Positions 14,524-23,677 of a stretch of DNA of 64,000 nt are shown one piece after another. The DNA comes from an uncultured Dorea sp. (GTDB taxonomy: Bacteria > Bacillota > Clostridia > Lachnospirales > Lachnospiraceae): positions 1 through 64,000 of the forward strand of contig CAMBRQ010000010.1 of assembly GCA_945870325.1 (NCBI GenBank), read 5' to 3'. Numbering within the stretch: the stretch's first letter is position 1; every line of letters begins with the position of its first letter. The notes under the pieces are model-generated. The model was given only the letters and a program-made list of their open reading frames with translations, was not told where the DNA came from and did no database searches. Both the position numbers and the translations under genes were made by a program.

Positions 14524-16608
14524 ATGAAGAAAATACAATCAACCTGTAATTACTGTGCGATTGACTGCAATCTGGACTTTTATGTGGAGAACAATCGCGT
14601 AGTCAAGGCAGTGCCGACGAAAGGGTATCCGGTGAACGATGGCTTCTGCTGTATCAAGGGGCTGTCTTTGGATAAGCAGCAGACGACGGTAAAGCCTAAC
14701 AGCCTGCCGAAGATTCGGAAGGAAGATGGGACTTTTAAAGAAGTGTCCTGGGAAGAAGGGTTCCGGTATGTGGCAGACAAATTAAAAGAACTTCAGGCAA
14801 AATACGGTCAGGAGAGCGTGGCAGGAATCAGTACCGGACAGTTGACAATGGAAGAATTCGCTATATTTGGCCATGTGATGCGTAACTATCTGAAAGCGAA
14901 TGTAGATGGTAATACACGTCTGTGTATGGCGACAGCGGTCGTTGCACACAAGCAGAGTTATGGATTTGACGCGCCGGGATTCACGCTGAAAGATCTGGAA
15001 CTGTCAGACCGGATTATTTTCATTGGATCGAATCCGGTGGTTGCACATCCGATTCTGTGGGGAAGAGTGAGACAGAACCAGGTGCCGGATCATAAGATTA
15101 TCGTCATCGATCCGAGGAAATCAGAGACTGCAATGAACGCAGATTACTGGTATGGACTGAAGTGGAGAAGCGATCTGCTGCTCTTATATACGGTTGCGAA
15201 TCTGCTCATTGAGAAAGATTATCTGGATCATAAGTTTATCGAAGAGCATACGGAGAAGTTCGAGGAATTCAAAGAGTTCGTAAAGAGTTATACACTGAAA
15301 CGCGGAGCAGAAGGAACCGGACTTTCAGAAGAACAGATCCTGGAACTTGTAGAATTGATCCATAGTGGAAAGAGAGTCTCTTTCTGGTGGACAATGGGAG
15401 TAAACCAGGGATACGAGGCGGTACGTACGGCGCAGGCAATCATTAATCTGGCATTGATGACCGGCAATATCGGCAAGCCGGGAACCGGAGCGAATTCCAT
15501 TACCGGACAGTGTAATGCGATGGGTTCCCGTTCTTACAGCAATACAGCAGTCTTCTTCGGCGGCGGAGATTTCACCAATCCGGCAAGAAGGAAACGGATT
15601 TCAGAAGTGCTGGGAGTGGACGAAGAGATGCTTGCCGAGAAACCGACCAAGACCTATAACCAGATTATCGAGGGCATCAATGCAGGTGAGATTAAGGGAC
15701 TGTGGATTCTGTGTACGAATCCGAGACATAGTTGGACGAATAACGAGACATTTGCCCAGGCAGCGAAGAAACTGGAGTTGTTCGTGGTGCAGGATATCTA
15801 TGATACGATTGAAAGTGCGGAAGACTGTACCGTATTCTTCCCGGTAGTGCCGGGACTTAAGAAAGAGGGAACCTATATTAATCTGGAACGTCGTCTGTCG
15901 GCAATGCGTCCGGTGCTTGAGCGCGGAGAGAATGAGATCTCCGATTATGAGGCGGTTCTTGGAGTTGGAAAAGCACTTGGAATGGGAGATGCCTTGAAGG
16001 GATGGGAGACCCCGAAAGACTGCTTCAATCTCATGAAAGAATGTTCAAGAGGGATGCCTTGTGACATCACAGGCGTGACATGGGAAGGATTAGAGGAATC
16101 CCATGGAATCCAGTGGCCTTACCCTGAGGGAAAAGAGGAAGAGAATGCAGAAGAACAGAGACGTCTCTATGGTGATGGCAAGTTCTTTACTCCGTCTAAG
16201 AAAGCGCAGTTTATATTCGAAGAGGTACGCGAGAATCCATTGCCGGTTACGGAGGAATTCCTATACGTGCTGAATACAGGACGAGGAAGCGTGGGACAGT
16301 GGCATACCCAGAGCAGAACGAAAGAAGTACGGTTCGTAGAGGATGTCTCTGTTAAGAAAGCCTATCTGTATATGAATACAGAACTTGCGAAAGAGTCCGG
16401 CATCCAGGAGATGGATGAGGTCCGCGTCTATTCGGTAAATGGACAGGATGCGGTATTCACCGTTAAGGTAACGGAGAATGTGCAGCATGATGAACTGTAT
16501 GCGCCGATTCATTACGTGGAATGTAACAAACTGACACCGTCGCTCTATGATTCTTATTCGAAAGAGCCATCATATAAGGCGACACCGGTTCGTTTCGAAA
16601 AATGTTAG
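14524..16608 (+). CDS. Cytosolic molybdopterin oxidoreductase, Nas/Nar type
   Basis: A 694-residue bis-MGD enzyme. Motifs in order: an N-terminal [4Fe-4S] site with C8, C11 and C15 (CNYCAIDC) and a fourth cysteine near 43; the Mo-ligand region RLCMATAV with C134; GSNPVVAHPILWGR and VIDPRKSETA for cofactor binding; SITGQCNAMGSR; and a C-terminal beta-barrel with QWHTQSRTKEV. The CMATA motif and the C-terminal domain put it nearer to assimilatory nitrate reductase and the clostridial NarA than to formate dehydrogenase, which usually has CHGP or Sec here. No Tat signal, so it works in the cytosol. Substrate is inferred (nitrate or another oxyanion). The start at 14524 follows gagaggg and the conserved N-terminus. 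Confidence 0.85.
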   Translation: MKKIQSTCNYCAIDCNLDFYVENNRVVKAVPTKGYPVNDGFCCIKGLSLDKQQTTVKPNSLPKIRKEDGTFKEVSWEEGFRYVADKLKELQAKYGQESVAGISTGQLTMEEFAIFGHVMRNYLKANVDGNTRLCMATAVVAHKQSYGFDAPGFTLKDLELSDRIIFIGSNPVVAHPILWGRVRQNQVPDHKIIVIDPRKSETAMNADYWYGLKWRSDLLLLYTVANLLIEKDYLDHKFIEEHTEKFEEFKEFVKSYTLKRGAEGTGLSEEQILELVELIHSGKRVSFWWTMGVNQGYEAVRTAQAIINLALMTGNIGKPGTGANSITGQCNAMGSRSYSNTAVFFGGGDFTNPARRKRISEVLGVDEEMLAEKPTKTYNQIIEGINAGEIKGLWILCTNPRHSWTNNETFAQAAKKLELFVVQDIYDTIESAEDCTVFFPVVPGLKKEGTYINLERRLSAMRPVLERGENEISDYEAVLGVGKALGMGDALKGWETPKDCFNLMKECSRGMPCDITGVTWEGLEESHGIQWPYPEGKEEENAEEQRRLYGDGKFFTPSKKAQFIFEEVRENPLPVTEEFLYVLNTGRGSVGQWHTQSRTKEVRFVEDVSVKKAYLYMNTELAKESGIQEMDEVRVYSVNGQDAVFTVKVTENVQHDELYAPIHYVECNKLTPSLYDSYSKEPSYKATPVRFEKC

Positions 16609-16617
16609 GAGGGGCTT

Positions 16618-17046
16618 ATGTATCGGATTAAAATTGACCGCAGCCGCTGTATCGGCTGCCTGACTTGTGTGACTGCCTGTGTAGTCAGCCATGAGACGGA
16701 AAGCACGGATGCAAGGAACCGGGTAACCATAGACAGTGAGACGAAACCGGCGCCGATTTTCTGCCGGCACTGCGAAAGACCGGAATGTGTATATACTTGC
16801 ATGACAGGAGCTATGAAGAAGAATCCTGAGACAGGATATGTGGAATATGATAAGGAACAGTGTGCAAGCTGCTATATGTGCATCATGTCCTGCCCGTATG
16901 GAATCCTGAAATACGACAGCATCCATCAGAAAGAGATTATGAAATGTAATATGTGTGTGCATAGAAGTGAAGATGGAAGCGCAAAACCAATGTGTGTTGA
17001 GAAATGTCCAATGCAGGCGATTACGGTAGAGGAGGTGCAGGTATGA
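16618..17046 (+). CDS. Four-cluster 4Fe-4S electron-transfer protein
   Basis: 142 residues with sixteen clustered cysteines in four blocks: CIGCLTCVTAC, CRHCERPECVYTC, CASCYMCIMSCPYG and CNMCVHRSEDG...CVEKCP. This is the HycB/DmsB/NarB-like ferredoxin used to wire molybdenum enzymes to their redox partners. It lies 9 bases after the molybdoenzyme and overlaps the flavoprotein start by four bases (ATGA), so the three very likely form one complex. Confidence 0.9.
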   Translation: MYRIKIDRSRCIGCLTCVTACVVSHETESTDARNRVTIDSETKPAPIFCRHCERPECVYTCMTGAMKKNPETGYVEYDKEQCASCYMCIMSCPYGILKYDSIHQKEIMKCNMCVHRSEDGSAKPMCVEKCPMQAITVEEVQV

Positions 17047-18275
17047 AATACGTAGTATTAGGCTCTTCCGCCGCAGGCGTAAATGGAGTAAGAGAATTAA
17101 GGAAGATTGACCCGGACAGCGAGATTGTCCTGATCTCCAAAGATCAGGCGATCTATTCCCGCTGTATCCTTCATCAGTATCTGAGTGGAGAAAGGGACAT
17201 GGAGCGGATCTGCTTTGCAGAACCTGATTTTGCTGAACTTTACCGGGTAGACTGGATCAAGGGAAAAGCGTGTATTAGTGTCGATCCGAAAGAGAAGCAA
17301 GTTGTTCTTGAAGATGGAGAACGGGTTGACTATGATAAACTTTTAATTGCCACAGGCTCACATACATTCATCCCGCCGGTGAAGAATCTGAAAGAAGCGA
17401 AGAATGTAGTTGGCTTCCGTAATATTGAGGACATGGAAGTGCTAAAAGAAGTAGCGAAGACTGCAAAACACATTATCGTCATGGGTGCCGGACTTGTAGG
17501 ACTGGACTGTACGGTTGGATTCCTGCATCTGGGAGTGAAGGTGACACTGGTGGAGATGGCAGACTGGCTGCTTGTGAAGCAATTGGATGAGCGGGCAGCA
17601 GGAACCTATCAGAAAGCATTCGAAGATCAGGGCGTGAAGCAGTATTATGGCGTTGGAATCGCAGAGGTGATCCTGGATGAGAACCGGCAGATTACAGAAG
17701 CAGTTCTGACAGATGGAACCAGGCTTCCATGTGATTTCGTAGTGGTTACCGCAGGCGTGCGCTCGAATGTAGAGTTCTTGGAGGGAAGTGGAATCGAGAC
17801 GAGCCGTTTTGGGCTTGTTTATGACGAGACAGGAAAGACCAGTGATGATGATATCTATGGAGCAGGAGATGTATCCGGAACCAGCCCGATCTGGCCGGCA
17901 GCAGTGAAGGAAGGAATCGTGGCAGCCAGCAATATGGCAGGCGTGCCAAGGCAGATGTCCGACTTTTTCGCCAGCAAATCTACCATGAATTTCCTGGGAA
18001 TCCCGAGCATGTCTCTGGGTAATGTGAACCTGAAGGATGAGGATATTACGGTGGAGGTAAAAGAGACGAAGGATTCTTATAAGAAGATTCTGCACAAGGA
18101 TGGCAGGATTGTCGGTGCAGTGCTTCAGGGCGATCTGGCATATGGCGGAATCCTTCAGCAGTTAATTGCAAGGAAGATTGATGTAAGTAAAGTAAAGAAG
18201 CCAATATTCGACATTGATTACTCAGATTTCTTCCATGTAAAAGATAATTTTGAATTCTACTTTGAAGAGGAATAG
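17043..18275 (+). CDS. FAD/NAD(P)-dependent oxidoreductase of the molybdoenzyme
   Basis: 410 residues of the pyridine-nucleotide-disulfide oxidoreductase class II type. FAD motif at the N-terminus (MKYVVLGSSAAGVNGVREL), NAD motif near 150 (HIIVMGAGLVGLDC), and the second FAD motif with DDIYGAGDVSG near residue 280. It resembles the N-terminal half of NirB/NasB and the NarC flavoprotein of clostridial nitrate reductase. It probably passes NAD(P)H electrons to the ferredoxin-like protein just upstream. An aggaggtg ribosome site sits inside the preceding gene. Confidence 0.85.
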   Translation: MKYVVLGSSAAGVNGVRELRKIDPDSEIVLISKDQAIYSRCILHQYLSGERDMERICFAEPDFAELYRVDWIKGKACISVDPKEKQVVLEDGERVDYDKLLIATGSHTFIPPVKNLKEAKNVVGFRNIEDMEVLKEVAKTAKHIIVMGAGLVGLDCTVGFLHLGVKVTLVEMADWLLVKQLDERAAGTYQKAFEDQGVKQYYGVGIAEVILDENRQITEAVLTDGTRLPCDFVVVTAGVRSNVEFLEGSGIETSRFGLVYDETGKTSDDDIYGAGDVSGTSPIWPAAVKEGIVAASNMAGVPRQMSDFFASKSTMNFLGIPSMSLGNVNLKDEDITVEVKETKDSYKKILHKDGRIVGAVLQGDLAYGGILQQLIARKIDVSKVKKPIFDIDYSDFFHVKDNFEFYFEEE

Positions 18276-18285
18276 GAGAGAAGAT

Positions 18286-19215
18286 ATGGATCGCTTAGAG
18301 AGAATGCCGGTACCGGTATTGCCGACTTTTGTGGGGGCGCTGACACTTGGAAATGTATATGCAGGGATGGGATACGTATGGGTTCGCCATCTGACAATGT
18401 GGGCGGCAACGATCGTGATCTTGCTGTATCTGGTTAAGATCGTAAGGTTCCCGGGTACCTGTAAAAAAGAATATGAGACGGTGGTGCCATGCAGCCTGTA
18501 TGCCGGATTTACCATGGTGCTGATGATCCTTGGAAGTTATTATTTTGATTATGTGCCGATGCTTGGAAAGGGAATCTGGTTTATCGCACTAGGGATTCAT
18601 GCGGTACATATATTGGTATTTACCTACCGCAATGTGATCAAGTCCCGCAATATTAACACATTCGTTCCTAGTTGGTTTGTTACTTATAATGGAATCATGG
18701 TAAGTTGCGTTGTGGGCGGTGTGATGAATGCGGGTGGCATACTGAAGATTGTGCTGTATTACGGAATCGTAGTTTATTTCGTAATTCTGCCATTCATGCT
18801 CTGGAGACTGATTACCGTGGAAGTGAAGGCTCCGGTATATCATACGATGGCCGTACTTCTGGCACCGTGTAGTCTGTGTCTGGTAAGTTATCTGAATGTG
18901 GAGCAGAATCCGAATCAGATCCTGGTATACGTATTATACTTCTGTGTGCTGGCATCGCTGGCATTCGTGATAATAAAGCTGCCGAAGTTCTTCGCATTCC
19001 CATTCGCACCGGGATTCGCAGGAATGACCTTCCCGATGTGTATTGGAATCGTGGCGACGAATAAAATGTCTGCTTATCTGGCGGGAACCGGGAATGAGGC
19101 GCTGGGTGCGGCAGCAGGGCAGCTGGGAGGAATCCAGGTTTATCTTACGACGATGATTGTGGGATATGTGCTGCTTAATTTCCTGATGATGGCGCTTAAG
19201 GTGGAGCAGAAGTAA
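18286..19215 (+). CDS. TDT family (TehA/SLAC1-like) anion channel
   Basis: 309 residues with about ten membrane helices in the TDT fold, which includes TehA, the malate carrier Mae1, plant SLAC1 anion channels and the yeast sulfite exporter Ssu1. Seen: PVPVLPTFVGALTLGNVY at helix one, where the family keeps a proline/glycine pattern, and a later PSWFVTYNGIM segment. It starts 10 bases after the flavoprotein and closes the operon. A job as channel for sulfite, nitrite or nitrate fits the neighbours, but is inference; TDT genes also occur alone. A terminator follows at 19258. Confidence 0.82.
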   Translation: MDRLERMPVPVLPTFVGALTLGNVYAGMGYVWVRHLTMWAATIVILLYLVKIVRFPGTCKKEYETVVPCSLYAGFTMVLMILGSYYFDYVPMLGKGIWFIALGIHAVHILVFTYRNVIKSRNINTFVPSWFVTYNGIMVSCVVGGVMNAGGILKIVLYYGIVVYFVILPFMLWRLITVEVKAPVYHTMAVLLAPCSLCLVSYLNVEQNPNQILVYVLYFCVLASLAFVIIKLPKFFAFPFAPGFAGMTFPMCIGIVATNKMSAYLAGTGNEALGAAAGQLGGIQVYLTTMIVGYVLLNFLMMALKVEQK

Positions 19216-19257
19216 GAAGAGATTTTTTAGTTTAGAAATGGTTGTGAAAACCGGGAA

Positions 19258-19298
19258 AAACGTCTATACTTTTGGATAGAAGGTATAGGCGTTTTTTT
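19258..19298 (+). terminator. Intrinsic terminator of the asr/Mo operon
   Basis: CGTCTATAC (19261-19269) pairs with GTATAGGCG (19283-19291), one G-U pair, followed by seven T. Confidence 0.85.
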
Positions 19299-19345
19299 AA
19301 TAGAAGGGTCATGTAAAGCAATTGTAAAGGGACAGGAGTGAATAT

Positions 19346-21034
19346 ATGAAGAAGCAGTTACCAGTTGGACATGAGGATATTAAGAGAATAATTGACGGTG
19401 ATATGTATTATGTGGATAAAACCATGATGATAAAAACATTGATTGATTCAGCAGCAAGCGTGAATCTGTTCACTCGCCCAAGAAGATTTGGTAAGACTCT
19501 GAATCTGAGTATGATCCGCAGATTTTTTGAATTGGAATTAGATGCGTCGGGGAATCCGGTCGATAACAGATATATGTTTGAATCACTGAAAATTGCATCT
19601 TGTGGAGAACGGTATCTGTCAGAGCAAGGGCAGTATCCAATCATTAACTTGTCCTTAAAATCTGCTAAACAGCCGGATTATGAGATGGCATATCATTGCC
19701 TGACAGATGAAATTGCAAAAGAATATCGCAGACATGATTATGTTCTGCAGATGGAGGCGTTAGCAGAAGATGAAAAACAAAGATTCCGGGATATAATGGC
19801 ACGGAAGGGAACTCGGGTGGATTATGCAACCGGACTGGAATTCTTATCATATTGCCTGGAAAAATATCATGATAAGAGAGTCATTATCTTGATTGATGAG
19901 TATGATGTGCCGTTAGAGAATGCATATTTTGCGGGCTTTTATGATAGAATGATTGATTTTATCCGCTCTTTGTTTGAGTCTGCCCTGAAGACGAATGGGA
20001 GCCTGGAATTCGCAGTGATTACCGGGTGTTTGAGAATCAGCAGGGAGAGCATATTTACCGGGCTTAATAATCTGGAGATTTATTCTGTGACAAGACCGGA
20101 ATATGCAGATATGTTTGGATTTACAGCAGATGAAGTAAAAGAGATGCTGGTTTATTATGGATTGGAAGATAAGTATGAAGAGATCAAAGAATGGTACGAT
20201 GGCTATCTGTTTGGCAATAAGGAGATCTATAATCCGTGGAGTATTATCAATTATGTCAAAGTTGCGCTGACAGACAGAGATGCATTTCCACGTCCATACT
20301 GGTCGAACACTTCTTCGAATGCGATTATCAAAGAACTGATTGAAGGTGCCGATATGGCAACCAGACAGGAGATAGAAAGCATGATTGAAGGAGGAACGAT
20401 TGAGAAACCGATTCATGAGGATATTACTTATGACGCTATCCATGAATCAAGAGATAGTCTTTGGAATTTCCTATATTTTACGGGCTATCTGAAGAAGGTC
20501 AAGGAGAAAATGGGAGATGACATGATCTATCTGACGATGACGATACCGAATAAGGAGATTCGCTCTATTTATCGGAATCATATACTGAAATGGTTTGATA
20601 AGAAGATACAGAATTCTAATCTGATTCCACTTCTGACTGCCATAGAAAATGATGATTGTGAAGTGATAGGAGATCTCCTGACCGGGCAGTTGATGGATAC
20701 GATTAGTTTCTTTGACTATGGGGAGAATTATTATCACGGTTTTCTTGTAGGTTTGCTGAAAGCATCAGGAAAGTATCTGGTTGTCTCGAATCGGGAAAGT
20801 GGAACGGGAAGAACGGATATTATTATGAAGACTCCAAGTGTTCGAGGCAGGGCATTTATCTTGGAATTGAAGGTGTCGAAGACATTCCGGATGATGGAAG
20901 CCGGATGTGATGAAGCACTGCTGCAGATAGAGAAAGAGAATTACGAGGCAGGGCTTCGGGCAGAAGGGTATAGTAAGATCGACAGATATGGAATCTGCTT
21001 TTACCGGAAGGAATGTCTAGTGAAAAAGGGATAA
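19346..21034 (+). CDS. AAA-ATPase-like protein with PD-(D/E)XK nuclease domain
   Basis: 562 residues with the AAA-ATPase_like plus DUF1703 architecture common in gut anaerobes. Residues about 1-280 are the P-loop-like ATPase: YYVDKTMMIKTLI, the Walker A variant RPRRFGKTLNLSM and Walker B RVIILIDEYDVPL. The C-terminal 100 residues carry the nuclease-like core, with GRTDIIM and FILELKVSK. The preceding ribosome site is gacagga. The family is usually multi-copy and transfers horizontally; the role is unproven, though defence or DNA transactions are often suggested. It stands alone between two terminators. Confidence 0.8.
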   Translation: MKKQLPVGHEDIKRIIDGDMYYVDKTMMIKTLIDSAASVNLFTRPRRFGKTLNLSMIRRFFELELDASGNPVDNRYMFESLKIASCGERYLSEQGQYPIINLSLKSAKQPDYEMAYHCLTDEIAKEYRRHDYVLQMEALAEDEKQRFRDIMARKGTRVDYATGLEFLSYCLEKYHDKRVIILIDEYDVPLENAYFAGFYDRMIDFIRSLFESALKTNGSLEFAVITGCLRISRESIFTGLNNLEIYSVTRPEYADMFGFTADEVKEMLVYYGLEDKYEEIKEWYDGYLFGNKEIYNPWSIINYVKVALTDRDAFPRPYWSNTSSNAIIKELIEGADMATRQEIESMIEGGTIEKPIHEDITYDAIHESRDSLWNFLYFTGYLKKVKEKMGDDMIYLTMTIPNKEIRSIYRNHILKWFDKKIQNSNLIPLLTAIENDDCEVIGDLLTGQLMDTISFFDYGENYYHGFLVGLLKASGKYLVVSNRESGTGRTDIIMKTPSVRGRAFILELKVSKTFRMMEAGCDEALLQIEKENYEAGLRAEGYSKIDRYGICFYRKECLVKKG

Positions 21035-21115
21035 CAAATCAAAGAAATCATTCCAGATAACAGAATGAGGTCTGTGTTTGGAGGATGAAATACGAAACTG
21101 TTGGAGGAGAAGAAA

Positions 21116-22447
21116 ATGAAAGCGATTCTTTATACGACGACAAACGAAGGAACGATGAATAAGGACACGGTCATTGCAAGACCGGACGAGGGTGTGGAAA
21201 ATGAGGTTCTGAATATCTACGAAGAAGTAGAATATCAGACGATGGAAGGATTCGGTGGCGCCCTAACGGATGCGGTAGGATATGTCTTCTCTCAATTGAG
21301 CAAAGAACAGCAGGACGAGATGATTCAGATGTATTTTTCGCCTGAGCATATGGGTTATACACAGGTGCGTATTCCTATGGATAGTTGCGATGCTTCGGTT
21401 CAGATGTATGAAGCGGCATCAGATGAAGAAGATGAGGAATTGAAGAAGTTCTCGTTCGCGGATACTGAGAAACATATTATTCCGATGCTTGACGCCGCCG
21501 AGAGGACAGCAGGAAAGAGAGTGAAGATTATGCTCTCTCCGTGGTCGCCGCCGGCATACATGAAGACGAATGGGAAACGGACAGGCGGCGGCTCTCTGAA
21601 GCCTGAGTATCGGAAACGCTGGGCAGAATATTTGTGCAGATATGTGGAGGAATTTAAAAGCCGGGGATATGAAGTGGCACGCATGTCCGTTCAGAATGAG
21701 CCGAAGGCAGTACAGACATGGGATTCCTGTGTATATACGGTTAAGGAGGAGCAAGAGTTCCTGCGTGACTATCTGGCACCGGCGCTTAACGCACATGGCT
21801 TGGGAGACGTGGAGCTATTTATCTGGGATCATAATAAGGAGCGTCTCTATGAACGGGCAAGGGATATCATCGATGATACGACGAATGATCTGGTTGCAGG
21901 GGTGGCTTTCCACTGGTATAGTGGAGATCATTTTGAAGCATTGGATCTGATGCGGAAAGTATATCCGGATAAGAAACTGATTCTGTCGGAGAGTTGCATA
22001 GAACTTGGAAAATATGCTAAGGCAGATCAAGTGAAGAACGCCGAGCGTCTTGCTCATGATATGATGGGAAATCTGAATCACGGCATGGAAGGATTCTACG
22101 ATTGGAATATGATGCTTGATAGCGAAGGTGGTCCGAATCATGTAAGGAATCTATGCGAAGCGCCGTATATGTTCGACATGGAGAAAAAGGAACTGGAAGA
22201 GCGTAGGATTCTCAGATATTACTGGCACTTCTCACATTTTATCAAGCCAGGGGCAGTAAGACTGGCAAGTACCCGATTTACGGATAAGGTGGATTTTACA
22301 GTGTGGAAGAATGTAGATGGTGAGATTGTATTTGTACTGATGAACCGCTCGGAAGAGAAGTTCGAATGCCATCTTAGGATGAGAGGAGAAGAAATTGTTG
22401 TGGCTTTGGAGGCGCATTCCATTATGAGTGGAGTGATTCGGGAGTAG
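21116..22447 (+). CDS. Glycoside hydrolase family 30 enzyme
   Basis: 443 residues related to glucosylceramidase / beta-1,6-glucanase GH30. The N-terminal EGFGGALTDA strand, the acid/base glutamate E195 in SVQNEPKAVQ and the nucleophile E292 in LILSESC are all in place, followed by the short C-terminal beta-sandwich. There is no signal peptide, so it acts on imported oligosaccharides or glycosides in the cytosol. The ATG at 21116 follows ggaggag. No transporter or regulator gene is adjacent. Substrate (beta-glucoside, beta-xyloside or fucoside) cannot be told from sequence alone. Confidence 0.88.
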   Translation: MKAILYTTTNEGTMNKDTVIARPDEGVENEVLNIYEEVEYQTMEGFGGALTDAVGYVFSQLSKEQQDEMIQMYFSPEHMGYTQVRIPMDSCDASVQMYEAASDEEDEELKKFSFADTEKHIIPMLDAAERTAGKRVKIMLSPWSPPAYMKTNGKRTGGGSLKPEYRKRWAEYLCRYVEEFKSRGYEVARMSVQNEPKAVQTWDSCVYTVKEEQEFLRDYLAPALNAHGLGDVELFIWDHNKERLYERARDIIDDTTNDLVAGVAFHWYSGDHFEALDLMRKVYPDKKLILSESCIELGKYAKADQVKNAERLAHDMMGNLNHGMEGFYDWNMMLDSEGGPNHVRNLCEAPYMFDMEKKELEERRILRYYWHFSHFIKPGAVRLASTRFTDKVDFTVWKNVDGEIVFVLMNRSEEKFECHLRMRGEEIVVALEAHSIMSGVIRE

Positions 22448-22504
22448 TAGGACTATGGCATAGTGATATCTTGTGACTTGTTGTTCAAATAGGTGTGATA
22501 ATAT

Positions 22505-22554
22505 GGGGGACTGTGGTGGTTGCTATTTGAATATTCTAGCAAATGCCACAGTCC
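22505..22554 (+). terminator. Long imperfect hairpin after the GH30 gene
   Basis: GGGACTGTGG...TTGCTA pairs with TAGCAA...CCACAGTCCC around a TTTGAATATTC loop. There is only a short T-containing tail, so termination is likely but not certain. Confidence 0.6.
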
Positions 22555-22665
22555 CTTGGTGTTCGTTAGATCTTAATATTCGTATCCGTGATATTAGCCA
22601 AAGATTTCACAATTTCTTAATCTTTATTTAATTCTTTATCTATATCAAAAATATCCAAAATATTG

Positions 22666-22671
22666 TATAAT
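22666..22671 (+). promoter_or_regulatory. -10 box upstream of ksgA
   Basis: Perfect TATAAT in an AT-rich stretch, 33 bases before the start codon. No clear -35. Confidence 0.5.
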
Positions 22672-22703
22672 AACGATTATTACCTTTATTTGGGAGTACA
22701 CAT

Positions 22704-23600
22704 ATGAGCAAGCCAACCTTAGGAAATCCACAGAATACCATAGAGATTCTGCAAAAATATAATTTTTCATTCCAGAAGAAATTCGGTCAGAACTTCTTGA
22801 TTGATACCCACGTATTAGACAAGATTATCCGTGCAGCCAATATTACTAAGGAAGATATGGTGCTGGAGATTGGTCCGGGAATTGGAACCATGACCCAGTA
22901 TCTTGCAGAAGCGGCAGGGAAAGTAATTGCAGTGGAGATTGATAAGAATCTGATTCCGATACTGTCTGATACATTAAGCGAATATGATAACGTAACGATT
23001 ATCAATGAGGATGTTCTGAAACTAGATATTCAGAACTTAGCGAACGAAGAGAATGAGGGAAAGCCTATTAAGGTTGTGGCGAACCTTCCTTACTATATTA
23101 CAACCCCGATTATTATGGGGCTGTTTGAGAATCATGTGCCGGTAGAAAGTATTACCGTTATGGTGCAGAAGGAAGTGGCAGATCGTATGCAGACAGGACC
23201 AGGCAGCAAGGACTATGGGGCATTGTCATTGGCGGTGCAGTATTATGCCGAGCCATATATTGTGGCAAATGTACCACCGAACTGTTTTATGCCAAGGCCG
23301 AAAGTGGGGTCGGCTGTCATAAGGCTTACCTGTCATGAGAAGCCGCCGGTAGAGGTAAAGGATGAACGCCTGATGTTCGATATTATCAGGGCTTCATTTA
23401 ATCAGCGGAGGAAGACACTGGCGAATGGACTTAAGAATTCCGACAGAATTACGTGTTCCAAAGAGGCGATTACAGAGGCGATCGAGCAGTTGGGAAGAGG
23501 CGCCAGCGTCAGGGGCGAAGCCTTAACGCTGGAAGAATTCGCAGTTTTAAGCAATGAATTGTGGAACAGTATGCAGTCAGAGCGTTCAGAGTCCATTTGA
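22704..23600 (+). CDS. ksgA: 16S rRNA (adenine1518/1519-N6)-dimethyltransferase
   Basis: KsgA dimethylates two adjacent adenines in helix 45 of 16S rRNA during small-subunit assembly. Motifs: KKFGQNFLID at the N-terminus, the SAM loop LEIGPGIGTMT near residue 55, AVEIDKNL, the catalytic NLPYYITTPI and the C-terminal domain with FNQRRKTLANGL. Length 298 is normal. Confidence 0.97.
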   Translation: MSKPTLGNPQNTIEILQKYNFSFQKKFGQNFLIDTHVLDKIIRAANITKEDMVLEIGPGIGTMTQYLAEAAGKVIAVEIDKNLIPILSDTLSEYDNVTIINEDVLKLDIQNLANEENEGKPIKVVANLPYYITTPIIMGLFENHVPVESITVMVQKEVADRMQTGPGSKDYGALSLAVQYYAEPYIVANVPPNCFMPRPKVGSAVIRLTCHEKPPVEVKDERLMFDIIRASFNQRRKTLANGLKNSDRITCSKEAITEAIEQLGRGASVRGEALTLEEFAVLSNELWNSMQSERSESI

Positions 23601-23677
23601 GTAACTATTAATATTGTTGACGGAACTTGAATCTGGTAATCTTACGGAGGAGGTTCCGGAAGAAAGGGGTGCTGTAT

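Noticed and set aside
14524..16608. Formate dehydrogenase with selenocysteine
   Set aside because: There is no in-frame TGA; the metal-ligand position reads TGT (Cys) in RLCMATAV, and the motif favours the Nas/Nap clade.
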